A program made the translations under genes and the position numbers. Shown here piece by piece: positions 44,401 to 59,400 of a stretch of 64,000 bases of DNA (the first letter of the stretch is position 1; each line of letters starts with the position of its first letter). This DNA comes from Psococerastis gibbosa (taxonomy: Eukaryota; Arthropoda; Insecta; Psocodea; Psocidae), in NCBI GenBank assembly GCA_963971405.1, contig OZ020486.1, forward strand, positions 10,067,419-10,131,418. Reading direction: 5' to 3'. The notes under the pieces were generated by a model. That model worked only from the letters and a program-made list of their open reading frames with translations, did no database searches and was not told the origin of the DNA.

Positions 44401-47400
44401 AAAACTAATAATAAAACTATTGAAGGAAATTAGGTATGTTAACTGGAGAAATAAAGCCTTAGCTGTTTCTTCAAAACCACTATTGAACAGAAACCTTGTA
44501 GTTCATCGGGCAATCGATTAAAGTGGCGCGGAATGGTACATCTAAGCTCATTATGTATCCATATGAAATTTAAGAAGGCTAATGGTTCAATGAAATGTTT
44601 ATGAAACGTATTAGTCCTCCGATTTTGATCAATACCGGGATGTTCAATTTATATATACCATCGAAATAGTATGATTAACGACATCGAAAAGCGTTTAGAC
44701 ACCGTTAAAACTTTATAGAGTTTGAAAGGGTCAGGGCTGGGAAACTGGGATGGGGCCATTTTATTTTATGTTCGATGCAATCTCAATAGAAGAAGTGATA
44801 TTTTGGTAGACTACTGAACGCATGGCCAAAGTCATAAGAGATTTAATATAAACACTAGTGAAGAACAGAAAAATAGCAATGCATAGTTTAAGGCTCGGTA
44901 TGCACTAACGATTCGCAAGCCGGTGACTCGCCGAGAAATTTGTCATTATGGCAAATGGGTAGTTAGAAAACAACAGAGTCAACTTCAGAAGATTTATGCA
45001 TGGTTTTTCCACCGACACGCCAGCCCCTAGAAATACTCTGAATTAAGAAGACTCTGTGGTTTTGCACCAACCATTCACCAAGCCCAGTTCCTACCTTGAC
45101 AAATTACTCAGCGATTCACCAGCGTGCGAATCGTCCGTGTAAACAAATAAGCTGCCTATTACCAGTTTTATTTTATATATAAGAAAACTAATCGAACTGC
45201 TGTATTGAGCAAGTTGCAATCTTGATGATCTTCTGGTGTAAGCAGTTAGACATAGGCGACGTAGAGTTCTATAAATGGACACTTTACTCCCGCCAAGGTT
45301 TTTTTTCAATCACTTCGGGCACCTGCAACGTCTGTCTGCTTACGACCTATCAGAGCACACCTTGCAGCACAGGATTTTCTGTTGTTTGGAAGCACCCATA
45401 GTCTGCTACCGCCTGCGGCATTGAAGCAGACAGCTGCGAAAAGCTAACAGGCCCCCTCAGGTACATCACAATAAGTTACTTATAATAAGGTACTATACCT
45501 TCAGGTCCAAGTTCGTAGTTATCTGCGGCAAGAACTTTAGGGTTGTAGAACCTTTTGAGAATCGTGATGAGACAACGTCGATCCCAGTCGTCAGTCACAC
45601 GACCTCCGTAGTTACACTCCCCAGTCATGTACCGTAGGGCGTCATATTGCACCAACTACAAAAGACATTAATAGACTATAATCATAGCTCAAAACATAAG
45701 GCTCAGAAACCCGGAATCTTACCGCCAGCGACGCCTACAAACAACGAGCATAGGAAAGGAAGACAGTCAGCAGAATCTATGGACGCATGGATAATGGCGA
45801 AATAGACAGACAATGCTCAGTTGAGAAGTCCGTTTTGTAAAACGTCTAAGATGGCAAAAAGTAATAGAACAAGCCTGACGGGAAGACGAACAGAATGCAA
45901 GGACGTCCACGAAACGATAGGAAGGACGAATAAGAAACCGACCTCCGCGAGTTGGGAGTCCATAGTCGGAGCATGCAATTAACTTTCTCTTATATTAAAC
46001 TAGGAAGGCTACGGACTGCCTGCTTTACCTTCTCTCCGAAGCATGGCCAGTGAATGTTATATGTATGGGCCAGTCCCGTCATGCAACGTCTTAATGCACC
46101 GTAGCATCTAGCATGTAATATGTGATATTGTTACCTTGTAGTCTATACTATTTTAGTGTGCATTACCTACATATTAATTTATTGGACAAAGCGCACTATT
46201 GTTTATATGCACTAATGTGATTTTGGCTGTTTCTACTTTGTAACTATTGGCTGCACTTCACTTCCACGCGCTAAAAAAGCACACCTAGTGGGGGATCCCA
46301 ATCATCTACGTTGCTGAACATACTGTATGTATTGTATTCCTTGGGGAAAAAATGATTATTACTATTATGATATGTAAGACCCACCTCATAGTCACTCATG
46401 AACATGTGCAGCTGCGAAACACTAATCTTCAAGTCTGTCTCGTTGAATTCATAGGGAATATTCCAGCCAAGAGGACCAAACTTCTTACGTTCTTGAACAA
46501 TCCCGTGGAAGAAGCACAGGGAAAACAGCAATTTCTTAAACTCTATACCTTTGCTGCAGCTTTCAAACCATTCCGGATCTGATATGGGATCGCTCAAATA
46601 AGACCTGTAATAATTGTATTACATGCATTTATAGAGACAGGTCGACTCGCAAGTTAATGAACCGTCAGCATGACCAGTGGGGCAAGCGCTCTATCTTGTT
46701 AAACGTTAGGCCTAGTTAGGGCCCCGTTTTTTTTTTAAAATTTTAATAAAAATAGGACTTCTATGTGTGTACTTAAACTTATTGGCCTTTTGTGTCTTCA
46801 CTACGTCACATCTTCAAGACCAATCTCACCAAGGAGAGCCAGGATTTTGAGAGGGTCCAGGAGTGAAAGGTCTTTTACATTTAACAACAAGTTTCCCAGG
46901 CATGCTGCTCTCCTCCGTACGATTGGGTCACAGTTAAGGAGGATATGCTCACTCCACTCCACTCAATCATTGCAAAGTCTGCCCACTCTTGACTCTCTGA
47001 CACCTATGTTCGCCAGATGTCCATTAAAATTGCAATGACCAGGGAGGAATGCTGCGATAACTCGCAATTGTTTCCTGGTCATATTAACGAATATTTGAGC
47101 TCTTTTGTTCTGGTGGCATTCCAGGAGCATTTTAGCTTGTCGATGGGTGGTAATGAGGTCCAGGATTCAGTTGCATTCCAGTTCTCCTTAGTTTTAACCA
47201 ATCTGCGGGCGAGGGTTTCCGCAACACCACAGAATGGGTCCCCTAAAATTTAAGGTACCTCCCGTTGTTGAAAGGAGGTCCACAACCTCATTGTCTTCAA
47301 TGCCTACATGTTCAGGCACCCATATCAAGGTTACCTTGTTCATACTGGGCAACATTCAGCTTCAGTCCACATTCCCACACAAGTTGTGAGGTGTTGTTCA

Positions 47401-50400
47401 CGCCTGCTTTCAGCATTTTTGCTTTAAGCAACCCTGCCAGCCTAGCAAGGGGGGGGGGGGGGGTGAGTCCGTATGTTAACTTGAGGCAGACTCTTTCGCC
47501 TCGGGGGAAAGGGGAGTTGACTGATAGGGTGGACCTCCTGATTATAGAGGATTCCGAACCACTAGGGGAACATAGTAAAGTCACACGATTAAATCGGAGG
47601 TGACCAGGACCAGGACAGTGTGAGTTGTGAGGTGAGAAGTAATTGAGTATGCCGTTACTGTATTAAGGGCTGCATGGCTATTTGGCATTATTATTACTGC
47701 TAACGAGAAATGCAAGTTCAGAAATGGAAGAAAATGGTGGAAGAGGATAGTAGCGGAAATGAAATAAAGAAAACCATTTTCACCGAGCAATTGAACAAAT
47801 GACTCCACAGGGAAATTTTGCTTTACTAACCTTAATATGTTATTCTTGAGTCCTTTCGGGGGCTCATTCGTCATCTTGACCCCATTCTGCAGTATAGACA
47901 CAGGGAAATGATCACAGGGGTAAGAAGTCAGCCACAACCGGAAGTCGGGTTGTGTGCTTTCCGGTACGAGTTCCTCACAAATCTTCTCCAGCGTCGGCAT
48001 GAAACTCTTGGCCAGGTGGCAGTTCTGCAGCACGACCCACGTGCCCAGCCTCACTGCTTCTTCTATCATTTTACGTGCAATCGGTCCCTGACCTTGGCCT
48101 AAAGACAGGGATGCGAGTCGCGACGAGCCAAAGCCTTGGTCGTCTGCAAATTTGAGGAGGGTGCCTGTCGGGTCGGAGCCCGGTGTTAAAATACAGACTA
48201 GGGGAACTGTGCACGTCGAGTCGCTGAAGATGGCTGCCAAATCAAAGGGCGGGACATCAACAAATTTTTCACCCATTCCATCTGAAACAAAATGTTAATG
48301 ACTGGCGTAGTACGCAAATTTGAGGTCTTTGTAGTTTGAAAGGTTTGGAAATAGGCAAATTCGTATAAACCACGGTCAACGAGGCCGTAGCCAGGATTTT
48401 TATTCGGGGGGGGGGGGGGGGGGGGGTTGGTTAGAAATTTTATTGGATATTACATAGTGGTTTTTATTTTTCCTCTCAAAATCCAATTCTATCTAGTATC
48501 AAGCCGTTTCATTTCGGGGGGGGGGGGGGGGGGGGTTTGAACCCCCATGAACCCCCCTTGGCTACGGCCTTGCACGAGTTATCACAAGTTCAAGAGCCCC
48601 AGTTCTCATTAGCACACGGTAAGTAATGTCTCGAAAAAATGTCTCGAAGGACTTTTTATGGACCCAGGCCTACTAATTTCGGTTATAGTGGCCTCTAGGT
48701 CTCTTGCCCAATGCCAACGGCCCTATGAATTTCGGACATTATTTGTATTGTTTCCTGATGAATTTTTGGCTGAGTAATGAGACACTTAGCACATTCTCCT
48801 GTAGGGCTCAGCCCCTTGCACACAACGGGACATTTTACGCGATCATGGTTGGAAATAATAACGGCGGACTAAACAAAATCCTATCATCTTCGTCAAGTAT
48901 ATGGGCGTGCGAGCAGCAAAGGCCTATATGGGACATCAGGCAGTCGGCATCACCTAAGCTGGAAGCACGAAGAACTAAATAAACTCGAATCAGGCTCAGG
49001 CCTCAGTTTGTTCATTATCGCTAGTATAGCCGGTGTAGGGTGACATCGAGAACGTATACCAGTTTGCCAATGGCCAAAAATGCATACGGGAACAATACAA
49101 ATAATGTCCACAATCCACGAGGTCGTTGGCATTGGACAATGGACCTATGAACCTGGGGGCTGGGTCCAAGAAAAGTCCTTCCGTCTGGCAAAGGAGTAAA
49201 TAAGGTCCCCACGACCACATTGATTTGGTATTTTGGTATTATTTCCGTATGAATCGTAGCCGTTGGCTTCAGCCCGACTTAACCATGTTCGTATAATCTT
49301 ATACGAGTCCCAGCTACTCTAAGAATTCATATTACTGTCCCCACACTGATACATAAAATGATTTTTGCATTGACAAATTCTGGAAAAGTGTCTAATCCAT
49401 TACTGCACATACCTAAAACAAAATGTTGAACAGCAACCACTAAATTGTCCGGTCTAATGCAGCGAAGAATCAGTAATTTTTGAAAACTACTTAATTTCTT
49501 ATCCCAGCCACCTGGAAGTGGGTTGGAGTAAGGCGCCGGCGACATGAAGAACGCATACCAGTCTTTCAAATTATTCACTAGATGGCTTCTGATACCCTGT
49601 TAAAACAAAGAAGCTCAAAATTAATGTTATTTACGATATTTTCTATTTTACATGGGAATTTATTGAAAGGGTCGCTCTAAACATAGCAACACAGGGAATA
49701 GAGTATTAACATTATTATTTACCAAACTGTATTGTACGTCACTTTTTTTGTATTTCGGCACTAGGCCTATGTTTTAAATTCAGAATGCATGCAAGTACTG
49801 AATGGTCAGTAAAGGAGGAGTGGGGAAGGTTCACATAATGGACCTCTAAATATTGATAATGGTGACTATCCTGCTTTGCGATGGCCTTTTCAGCCTTAGC
49901 CTAGTTAGAATTATTTTATCTGCTTAAGCAGCAGTTAAATTTGAAAAAAAAAATACCCCTTATTATTATTTTTTATATTACGAAATAGGCGCGTTGCCCT
50001 TCTGGCCTTCCGCACTCATGTTATCAACTCCAAACTCTCCTCCGAGTGTTTTGAAGATGGGGTCAGACCTGAGGTGCACAATGGCGAGAGGCATGTCCAG
50101 AAGGGCTCTTAATGGACCTAGGCCATTGGTCTTTGCTCAATGCCAAAGACCCCATGGATTTTTGGACATTATTAATATTATATCCGTATGAAATTATGGC
50201 CATTCACCAACTGGTATACGTCAATGTCAACCTACATCGGCTACAAGTTGAGACACGCTGACCATTGACACATTGTCAAAGGCTGAAGAACCAGTAGAAT
50301 CCGGGCTGATGGGCCGTGGTCGAAATGAAAGCGAACTTCCAAACGTTTCGTCAACATCTGTGGTCAACATCTTCAGTGGAACTGCGTAGACTTCTAAGAT

Positions 50401-53400
50401 TGTTGACGAAACGTTTGGAAGTTCACTTTCATTTCGACCACGGCCCATCAGCCCGGATTCAACTGGTTCTTCAATCGACTCCGGCCGTGAAAGCCTTTGC
50501 TGTTACAATGTCAAAGACGTTAGAATGACTTCCCCAAGTGCCGATACGAGTCGCGAGAGGTATGATTCCCTCATCATTGCCGAGCAGGTATTACAGGATG
50601 TACGGAAGCGGCAGAAAGGCTCTGGGACCAACGTCAGGAGGACATACACAACTGTCACACTGTTACAATATTGCTCCTTGCTTATAAGGACTTCGATGGC
50701 ATAGTGGTAGCTTGTTCGTACTTGTGCGAGTCCCTACACATCATGCGATCGGTGACCTGTCGTAAGTCGACACAGGTATTACCTATAGAGGCAACTGAAG
50801 AGGTTATTCGGATACATTCATTGAATTGTTTGTATGCGAATAATCTTTTTTAAAAGAGAAAAAAAATGTAGCTTACATGGAATTAAATGAACCTGGGCTC
50901 AAAATTCCTGTGAGCCAATCACTCATATCAATGAAAGCTGGACCATACAAGTGAAAGAGAAATTAGAAAAACCAAATATTACATTGAAAGCCGGCATGTC
51001 ATCCAAGCGGCACACCTCGTCCCATGAGTTCTTGAGTAACCAAGACGGGTCTGGGTTGCTATGAGGGTTGTCCAGCCCGACCCCACCTGTGAGGAAGAAC
51101 ATCCAGTCACCACGGTCTACAAGGTTGTCCTCCTGCAGAAGGTTTACATACAGCAGGAAAGAGAACAGCAGCTTGTCCTGAAACGAAATCATGCATTAAA
51201 TGTTTATCGAAACGGCACGCCCGGGGCTTAGACGGTTTCATAAAACAAAAGCAGGGAAACCCCTTGAGGTGAAGCATTGGAATTGTGGAGGTTCAGTAGC
51301 AACTAAGGCTACAATCTTAGAAGTCTGCTTATTGCCACTGCAGACATTGAAGCTGTCAGATCGACCACGGCCCATCAGCCGGATTCAACTGCTTCATAAT
51401 CTGCGATATCAGCCATCACATTACATTAATTGGTCCTGGCGCGTAGACCACAATTAATTGTAAGAGCAAGCCGAAAGGCCCGAAATTCACCCATATGGAA
51501 AGTAAAGGCAATTTTCTTACTTTCGTTCTTTCACAAAAGTGGTCTCGCGCCCTAAATAAAATATGTACAGTATATAGTATATACTCGTATATTTCAGGAC
51601 ATTTAGATTAGTGGTACAGACTCCGACTTAAACCCGAAAGGTTGTTGGTTCTAGTCCCACATTTGCTACATTTTCTGGCAATGCTTCGGAGGGCATGTAA
51701 AGCAGGCAGTTCCGGGTCTTCCTAGTTAAGTGTAAGAGAGGGCTTTATAGCCTTAACTCCACTAGGTTGGCCTAGTAATAGAACAACAAAAAAGTCAATA
51801 TATTTCAAAATAGGTCTATGAGTTACCCAACCCATTAGTAAGTATTCTCATACCTTTTCCAACAGACTCCGGCATACATTGACATAAAGGGAGTAGGTGA
51901 AATAGTTCTTTAAATCTTCCAATCGAATCTGAACATCTTCTACCTTCTCGGAAGAATCAATCGATACTTTAAACAGGTTAATAAACCAAACCAACGAGTA
52001 CTGATACATTGGGTCGATGCCCGCCAAATCCGCTGTAACAATAATGAATAATCAATCATACAATATAATATCACTGCCACTGTGATGTCAACCTGCACGG
52101 GTGGCAAGCAACAAAGGGCAAGCTCAGGGTGAGTCATTCAGGGCTGTAATAGGCAACTGACATGGTTTGGTGTGAAGCTACTTTGAGCATATGGACTTAA
52201 AATCACGCTCAAATACAAGGTATTTAGGTGATACATACCAATAGAAAAAAACAAGATGGTGGAGTGTCTGGCTATGGGGAAATACTCCGTCCGCGCAGCG
52301 TCAATGGTTTTTTCAGTTTGCTCCGCTATGGTTTGCTTCTCCTGTACATCGTTGGCAAGTATTTTGGAGGAACTAAGAATCTGGACACCGGTTTCGTCTT
52401 CTAATATGTTTCCCTCCGATGACGATAAAACACCAAGGATTTTGTCTTCGATTTCTTTCAACATTCTGAGTATGAAAAGTAAGAGTTATTAAAAACACAT
52501 GAGGGAGTGATGTTTACTATATTACGCTTGAATCAAATGGGCCCGTAGAGTTATTGCAATGAATAAAGCCAATCAGTTCACTCTCGTGGGCAGAGGTAGA
52601 CGCAGGATTTTCTACAGGCGGGGGGAGGGGGCACGAGTGTGGACAGTAGCTACATTTTCTGACCATGCTCCGAGGGCATGTAAAGCAGGCGGTCCCGGAT
52701 TTTCCTAGTTGAGTGTAAGAGAGGGCTTTATAGCCCGAACTCCACTAGGTTGGCTTGGTAATAAATGAACAAAAAGTCCTTATTTATTTATTTATTTAAT
52801 GGACAGCAGTTGCACATATCTCTTTCCCCCTGGAGAATACGTACCTGTACCGCTCGGGTAAAATGTTTCTTTCACGTGCCCCCTTCTGGATTCGCTAGTT
52901 ATCGTGGTTAATTCCAAAATCCATTCGTTCATTCAGTATCAATCACCAATGCGCATGTTTCCGGCCATATTGGGAAATTCACTGGGTGCACTTAGTGTGG
53001 CCCTTCTGGTATTTAGTGATTGTATTGTTTTTAATTATAAATAAATGCTCAATACTTAATTGGTGAAATGTATTTTACTTTTTCGTGTCCGAGGTAGAGA
53101 CTCTGCGTTTCTGGTCTCAGGCAAACGGACGCCATTGGCGAAATGCCTACACTTTAGACACTATATTTTGGCGTTCCTATATCTTAAAGGCTCATGACCA
53201 TCGGCGATTTCTTCCCAACTGAACCCTATATTTCATTACGCCGTCGGCATTCAACTGGATGCCAAAGCTAATCACGGGGGTAACTCTATAGTATAGGGTG
53301 GGATACAACACGTCAATTATCTTTTATAGATTTAATAGCTAGGTACTTGTTCTTAGCACAAGGTCTAGACTTCTTCTTCTTTCCCTTTAGTGCCGCGTGC

Positions 53401-56400
53401 GCAGAGTGGGGGAGGGGGGGTTGCCCCGAACCCATTTCCTGAACTCGCCCCAGTCGGACGTTATCGCCTTAACCTCGGCCATTGTTTTCCCTCTTGCTCC
53501 GGCGAGTTGTTCAATCCTTTCCTCAAGGGTTGTCCTCGGTCTGCCAATGGGTCTTCTTCCATACGGCCTTGCTTCCGCAAACCTCCGGATGGTCCTGTTC
53601 TCTTCAATCCTTCGGTGTGGCCGAACCATTGCAACTTCTTGTTCTCAATTCTTTTCTCTATGGAAGCCACTTGCAAGTCTTGCCTGATGCGGTCATTTCG
53701 GATTCGGTCCCATCTTGTTCGACCAGCAATCCGTTTTAGACACTTCATCTGAGTCACGTTTATTTTACTCAGGGCACTTGTTGTAGGTGTCCAGCTTTCG
53801 CTCCCGTAGATTTCATTATGCCGTAGGCATTCGACTGGATGCCAAAGCTAATCACGGGGGTTACTCTATAGTAGGATGGAATACAAGACGTCAATTATCT
53901 TTTATAGATTTAATAGCTAGGTACTTGTTCTTAGCACAAGGTCCAGACATGGCTAGAAAACACAGCAACTGCGATACTCGGAACCAATTACCTTTTTGGA
54001 AACATACATTACACATATATATTATTATATATTACATTACATATATATATGCTTACCTTTTGTTTTCAGCTCCTTGCAAAATCAATTGGTTTTTTTCTGC
54101 TTCCAATTCAGGACGTTCTTTCGCCACGACAATGCCAAGTAACTGGTCCTGCAGACCGCTTGGGGTTATCATGAAGTTTAACAATGTCACCTTTACAGCG
54201 ATCTAAACAAATAAGGTAATATGTACGCAACGACTTCAAACACTGAATCCTGACAAGTGCTTATAGACTATTCTTCTACAACTGCGCTAGACATCTTCAG
54301 TAGACAACGTAGGTGGCACATTTCGAGGAGTCTTTGCATGCTGACTGCACTTAGAAGTGTTCATTAGTGTTCATTAGGCTAAAGCTCGCCAAATATAAAG
54401 ACGTTTCACATTAAAAAAAAAAAAGAAAACATTGAAATACAACATATCTTGTTGTTTGGGTGACAACAGAACTGGCTCAGCAGAGCTCAAGTGGCTCAAC
54501 TGGCAGAGCTCAAGTGAATATAAATTACGAATCTATTAAATATTGTAACATGCAGTATACAGAGATCAACTTCTTACCTCTGGTAGATAATGAGGATTTC
54601 TAAGTTTTGTTGTAATGTAAAATCGGAAGTCCAAATTGTACTCTACAACACTGTCTCCTAATTTCAGGCAAAGGGCGCCTCCCTGCTTAAACGTTTGCTT
54701 TAGAAGAACTGGTTCCAGAACAGGGTCGATAACTTCACCGATATTCTCCAAAAGAACCTAGGTAAATAAAAATGTCATTAGGTCTACGTTGTTTTTTTTT
54801 ATATTAATGTTAATGCGGGTAGTTTTTCATTCCTTAGTAGGCCTAGATGTTTTTTTTACAGATGGAACCATCGTCCTTGAGAGCTCTGCCGGGTACTTTG
54901 CAATCCCAGCTCGAATGTATACGGTCACTGAGACCGCTGGAACTATCATCAACAGGGCACACAAATGCACATTATTAAGGTCCACTTAGCAGATGCGTGC
55001 ATCTGCAGCCCTATATGGCGATTTGGGATTAACATAATACCGGGTTTATTTTTTAATACCGCATTAGTTGTGTCACGTGATGGTGTTAAAATATGCACGG
55101 GAAATTCAAATTAATAAATTATTAGAATACAAGAGAATGGTTGCATTGTTTAATAATTGAAGGAAATACTAGTAAAAATTAAAACGTACAGGTAGAATTT
55201 TGAAATATAAAAAGAATTTTAATCTAAATCCACATCTACGGGAGAAAAAGTTGAAAACTCACCAAAAATATAGCTGATGATCGATTTATCTGTTTGAATT
55301 TCCCGTGCATGTTGCACTCATTTGTTTAAAACAATTGAATAAACCCTGGTATTATGTAAATCGCAAATCACCATAATAGGGCTGCAGCACGCCAAGAGTT
55401 TCAACACCAAAAAGTGTGCTTCCACAAACTATACCAATGGTTATTAGGCCTGTACTATGCCCTTTACCCGTACTTTAGTTAGTTAGCTGTCACATAAGGT
55501 GGCGTAGCAAATAAGCAATTGCACCAATTACAATTAGTGTCACTATTCTCCTTAGGCGTAGCAGCCGATATAGATTCGCCTAATCTGACCAATACGATGA
55601 GCTTATACTTTCAAAGACGTTGGTATTGCCAGAAACAATTAGAACTTGACGGCTCTACTAACATCAATGGTGTATTTCTAATAAAATAAACTTACTGGTT
55701 GCCCATACTGTATAGCATTTTCTAATACACGCACATAATCTGGATTGGACAACCTGATGATTCCCAAACTGTTGGCTTTCTCCATATTTTTAACCCATTT
55801 GTTGGCCTGACCTTGAGGATCTATCATCAGCGGCCATCTTCTTGCATTTCTGCAAAAACAAACGAATAAGTACAATAGTGAACGGAAATCATCGTATAAA
55901 TATAGTTTCCGAGACAATCGGAGCGAGAGAAGCCATATAAGTGTAAAAAGCAAATATTTTTTCCTTAGTTCACACGTTATTTAGTGTAAACTATGCATGA
56001 TGTCTTGCTGATTGAAGGCATATTAAACTGTAATTAATTCTTTATTTTGCCGACAATTTTGGGGAGGTTGCAGTCCTGCAACCTTCAATGAGGAGCCACC
56101 GCTGCCAAACAGACAAAAACGCAATTTGATACTAGTCAAATATGAAAACATGCAAAAGCTAAAACCCCTATTTCCGCAGTCTCTTAAGCAATGGTGCTAA
56201 AAAAATCCACCTAACCCTAATAGGTGCTATTTCCTCCACGGGCTAGGAAAAACGCGGCTGCTGGCAATGTCTTTAATAATTAAGAGGGCCCTCCACCAGT
56301 TCTCAGGCCAAGATTCCCAACGGGTTGTCATGCCACAGCATTTTCTTAGGCCCGGTACACACGGACGATTCTCGCAGTCGTGATTAGAGAACGCCTTTTC

Positions 56401-59400
56401 AATTGTTGGGATGGTTGGTACACACCCACGGAGTCCACTTGAGAAGATTTCTATGATCAGGTGAATCTAGCGGAAAACCGTGCGGTTGGCTGCACGCCAG
56501 CTTTCGAAATCAACAAGAAATCTTCTGCTAGCCCTATGGCTACAATGGAAAACACGCCGGCAAGCAATCGTCCGTGTGTACCGGGCCATTTTCTATTTCT
56601 ATTTCTATTGAAAACTTTTAAGATTGTTCTAATAGTTCATTACTTGATTATGATTCCGTTGTCAATCGAGAAAAGATCTGATGGTAGTCCGAAAATATTC
56701 CATTGCCGAATTTCAACAGCGTCTCCAAGTACAGCGCTCAATCGGAAGTCTTTGGTGCAGTCGACGCCTAACTTCTGGCATACTGTGGTCCACCTCTTTA
56801 TCTGATCAGCACGGAATTGCGAAGTAAACGGTCCTAAATAGGCGACTACGCCGGATGAAATCAATACGTCTCCTAGAAATAAAAACAATAAACTGTATAT
56901 GGCAAATCTATGAAATATTATTGATTTCTAACCTCAGCTTCTGTCTAGTTTTTTTTTTAATTAGCTGCTAGGAGTATGTGGTACCGCGGATCATTCATGT
57001 GTAGGTAAGCACTAAGGCAAGACTAAGCTAACATACACAACAGCAGCTAAAGAACTAAAGAACTTTAAACGCATTGTCCCTTTTACGTTTACTTAATAAT
57101 GAATGATATATTCCCCACCCACGCATGTGGTTTCTACATTTGGGCCAGGGGTCTCCCGCGGTGGAAAAAGGCTCGAAATAGTGGGGTTTTACGATTGTAA
57201 CAGTAGTAATGTTAATAATTTGCTAAGGGAGACAAACTCATGTTACAGTTCTAGATTTATTGAATTCTCAACTTTTCTTTTCGGGGGGGGGGGGGGGGGG
57301 GGGTTGCAGCCCAATAAGCCCCCCCCCCCCCTTGTCTACGGCCTTGCTTGGAACAGAGTGGCTACATTGAATAAATCCTCCATAAAACGATTTACCATGG
57401 GTCCTACAATCAGTCCATATTAATATTTGAGAATTTGAACTATGTGTCTCCTTGAACATCACAGTTTTTTGAAAACAAATTAGCCTACCTGTGAGTTTAA
57501 AATATGTCTTCCCGAGTTCTTCTGCGATATCAGACCACCTTGTACGTTCACCTCCCAGCCCTCCAATCAATTCTTCTGCTCTCTGCAGCTTCTTACTGCA
57601 CAAATCAGCCGAAGCCTGAAGAACTGACAGCGAGTTTTGCTGTTCATCCAGCTTCAACTCAAGAAGTCTCACCTTCTCCTGCACCTCTTTTAACATGGCT
57701 CTCTTGATTTCCAGAGCAGCCATAGCCGTAGCTAACTCACCCTCAGCTTCGGCTAGAGCTTTCTTCTTCGGTGCAACCACTTTTGCAACTTTATCATATT
57801 TAACAATCGCGATTACCCATTTGCACAGACCTTCTGCGGCGGTAGACGCGGTTTTAACTTTGTCTGGGTCAAAACTTTCGTCGGACAAGACTCTCTTCTC
57901 TAAAAGAGCTATATTTTTGGGATCAATATTGTCCTTGTCGTAATTGATTAGCCCATCGAGAAACTTCATATCACTTAGAACTCTTTTAGCTGGGCCCCAG
58001 TAGTCTTCCAACATTTTTCCTGTGCCAGAAGGGTCTGGAATTCGATCCGGTTTTACTCCCTTTAAAATGCAAACCGCTTCTAGTACAATTTTAACACCTC
58101 GCGGTGGTGTCTTCATAGATTTGACTAGTGTGATATCAGCAGGTGTCAATGTGTTTAAAGCTTCTAAGGCTACATTCAGAATGGGTAAAGCTTCGGCTAA
58201 ATTAGCGTCACACTCATCTTTAATTTCTTGAGCAGCTTCAGCCTGCCCTTTAGCGATATCTTCATCGACGCGCACTTTCTGCTCCACTTCAGAAGCATCT
58301 TTACTTTGCTTTTCTACATCAATCAAACTTTTCTGGACACTTGCAGCCGCCTCTACAAGTTTCGGCTGAAGAGCTTGCAAGTCCAGCTGCATTATACCAA
58401 CCTGGGCAGCAGCAAACGCCAATTTTTGCAATCCTACTTCATAACGCTTCTTCGCTTTTAAAATGTCGTCCCTCTTTTTGCCAAGGAGCTGCTTGAACGT
58501 GCTGATGAGTTCCAAGTACGATGTGGGCGTGACATAGGTCTTTCGTTGTAGCCGAAGATAAAATTCATGGGTTAGCTGCTCTGTAGAACTGTGGAATTCT
58601 TGACACATTTCGATGGCTACATTCCTTTCCTTTTCGGTCAGTTCGATTTCTCCTAAAAATCGTTCAGCAACGGCTAGCAGGGCATCTTGTGGCCACGAAT
58701 TAAACCAGTCAATAGTGCAACAGTTGACGAGAGAGGGGAATTTTCGGACTCTAGTCCGAAAACCATCGCCTATCGGGCTAAACCCTAACACCAAATGTAG
58801 TTGTTCACGAACATTCTGAATGAATAAATTAAACAATGCCACAGCACCTCCGTCCGTCTGCTGACTTTTATCCTTCGCTCGATCGATAACTCTCATTTTA
58901 TCATTAATTTCAGCTCTTTCGTCAGCAGCGAAAATATTGGGCACTTCACCAGAGTTTAGGAGGTTATTAATATCTTCAATCATGGATTCTTCTTTGATTT
59001 GTGAATCAACAAAAAGGAAAGCTATGGGTTGTTCGGAAATGTATGTTCTCTTTAGCATTGTTTTCAAATCTTCTCGCCACTCGTAAGCACCGTATGTTCG
59101 GCTTAGCTCAATCTGAAAGCAGAGAACAATCAACTCAATTCAGTAGAAATGTGTTAAATAAAAGTAACAAGTGTCTCCGCCACAGCGGCCCAAAGGGCGG
59201 CTGGCTCCATCACTTCTAAAATAATACAATTAGGCATGATGTTAGCACCTTTTGTAAAACAGGTATACAGCATACAGTAAGTTAATAAACTTTCAGTCGG
59301 CTGCATAGAGGATCTTCAAATCATCAAGCTCAAAGTTCATTATAAAAAGGAAGAATTTGTCTAATATAATTTCTTTATCATTTTACTGTACCCACTCATT

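Noticed and set aside
52138..52238. Continuation of the dynein frame beyond 52239
   Set aside because: A good donor (CTATTG before gtatgt) precedes it, and the exon at 52032 continues the conserved sequence [11 protein letters not shown].
53390..53752. 120-codon plus-strand open frame
   Set aside because: It is the opposite strand of a retrotransposon pol end, which explains the sequence better.
57268..57488. Extension of the large dynein open frame into a proline-rich tail
   Set aside because: The frame passes a good splice donor (CTCACAG before gtaggc) and runs into a poly-G/C MITE; the next exon continues the dynein sequence in phase.
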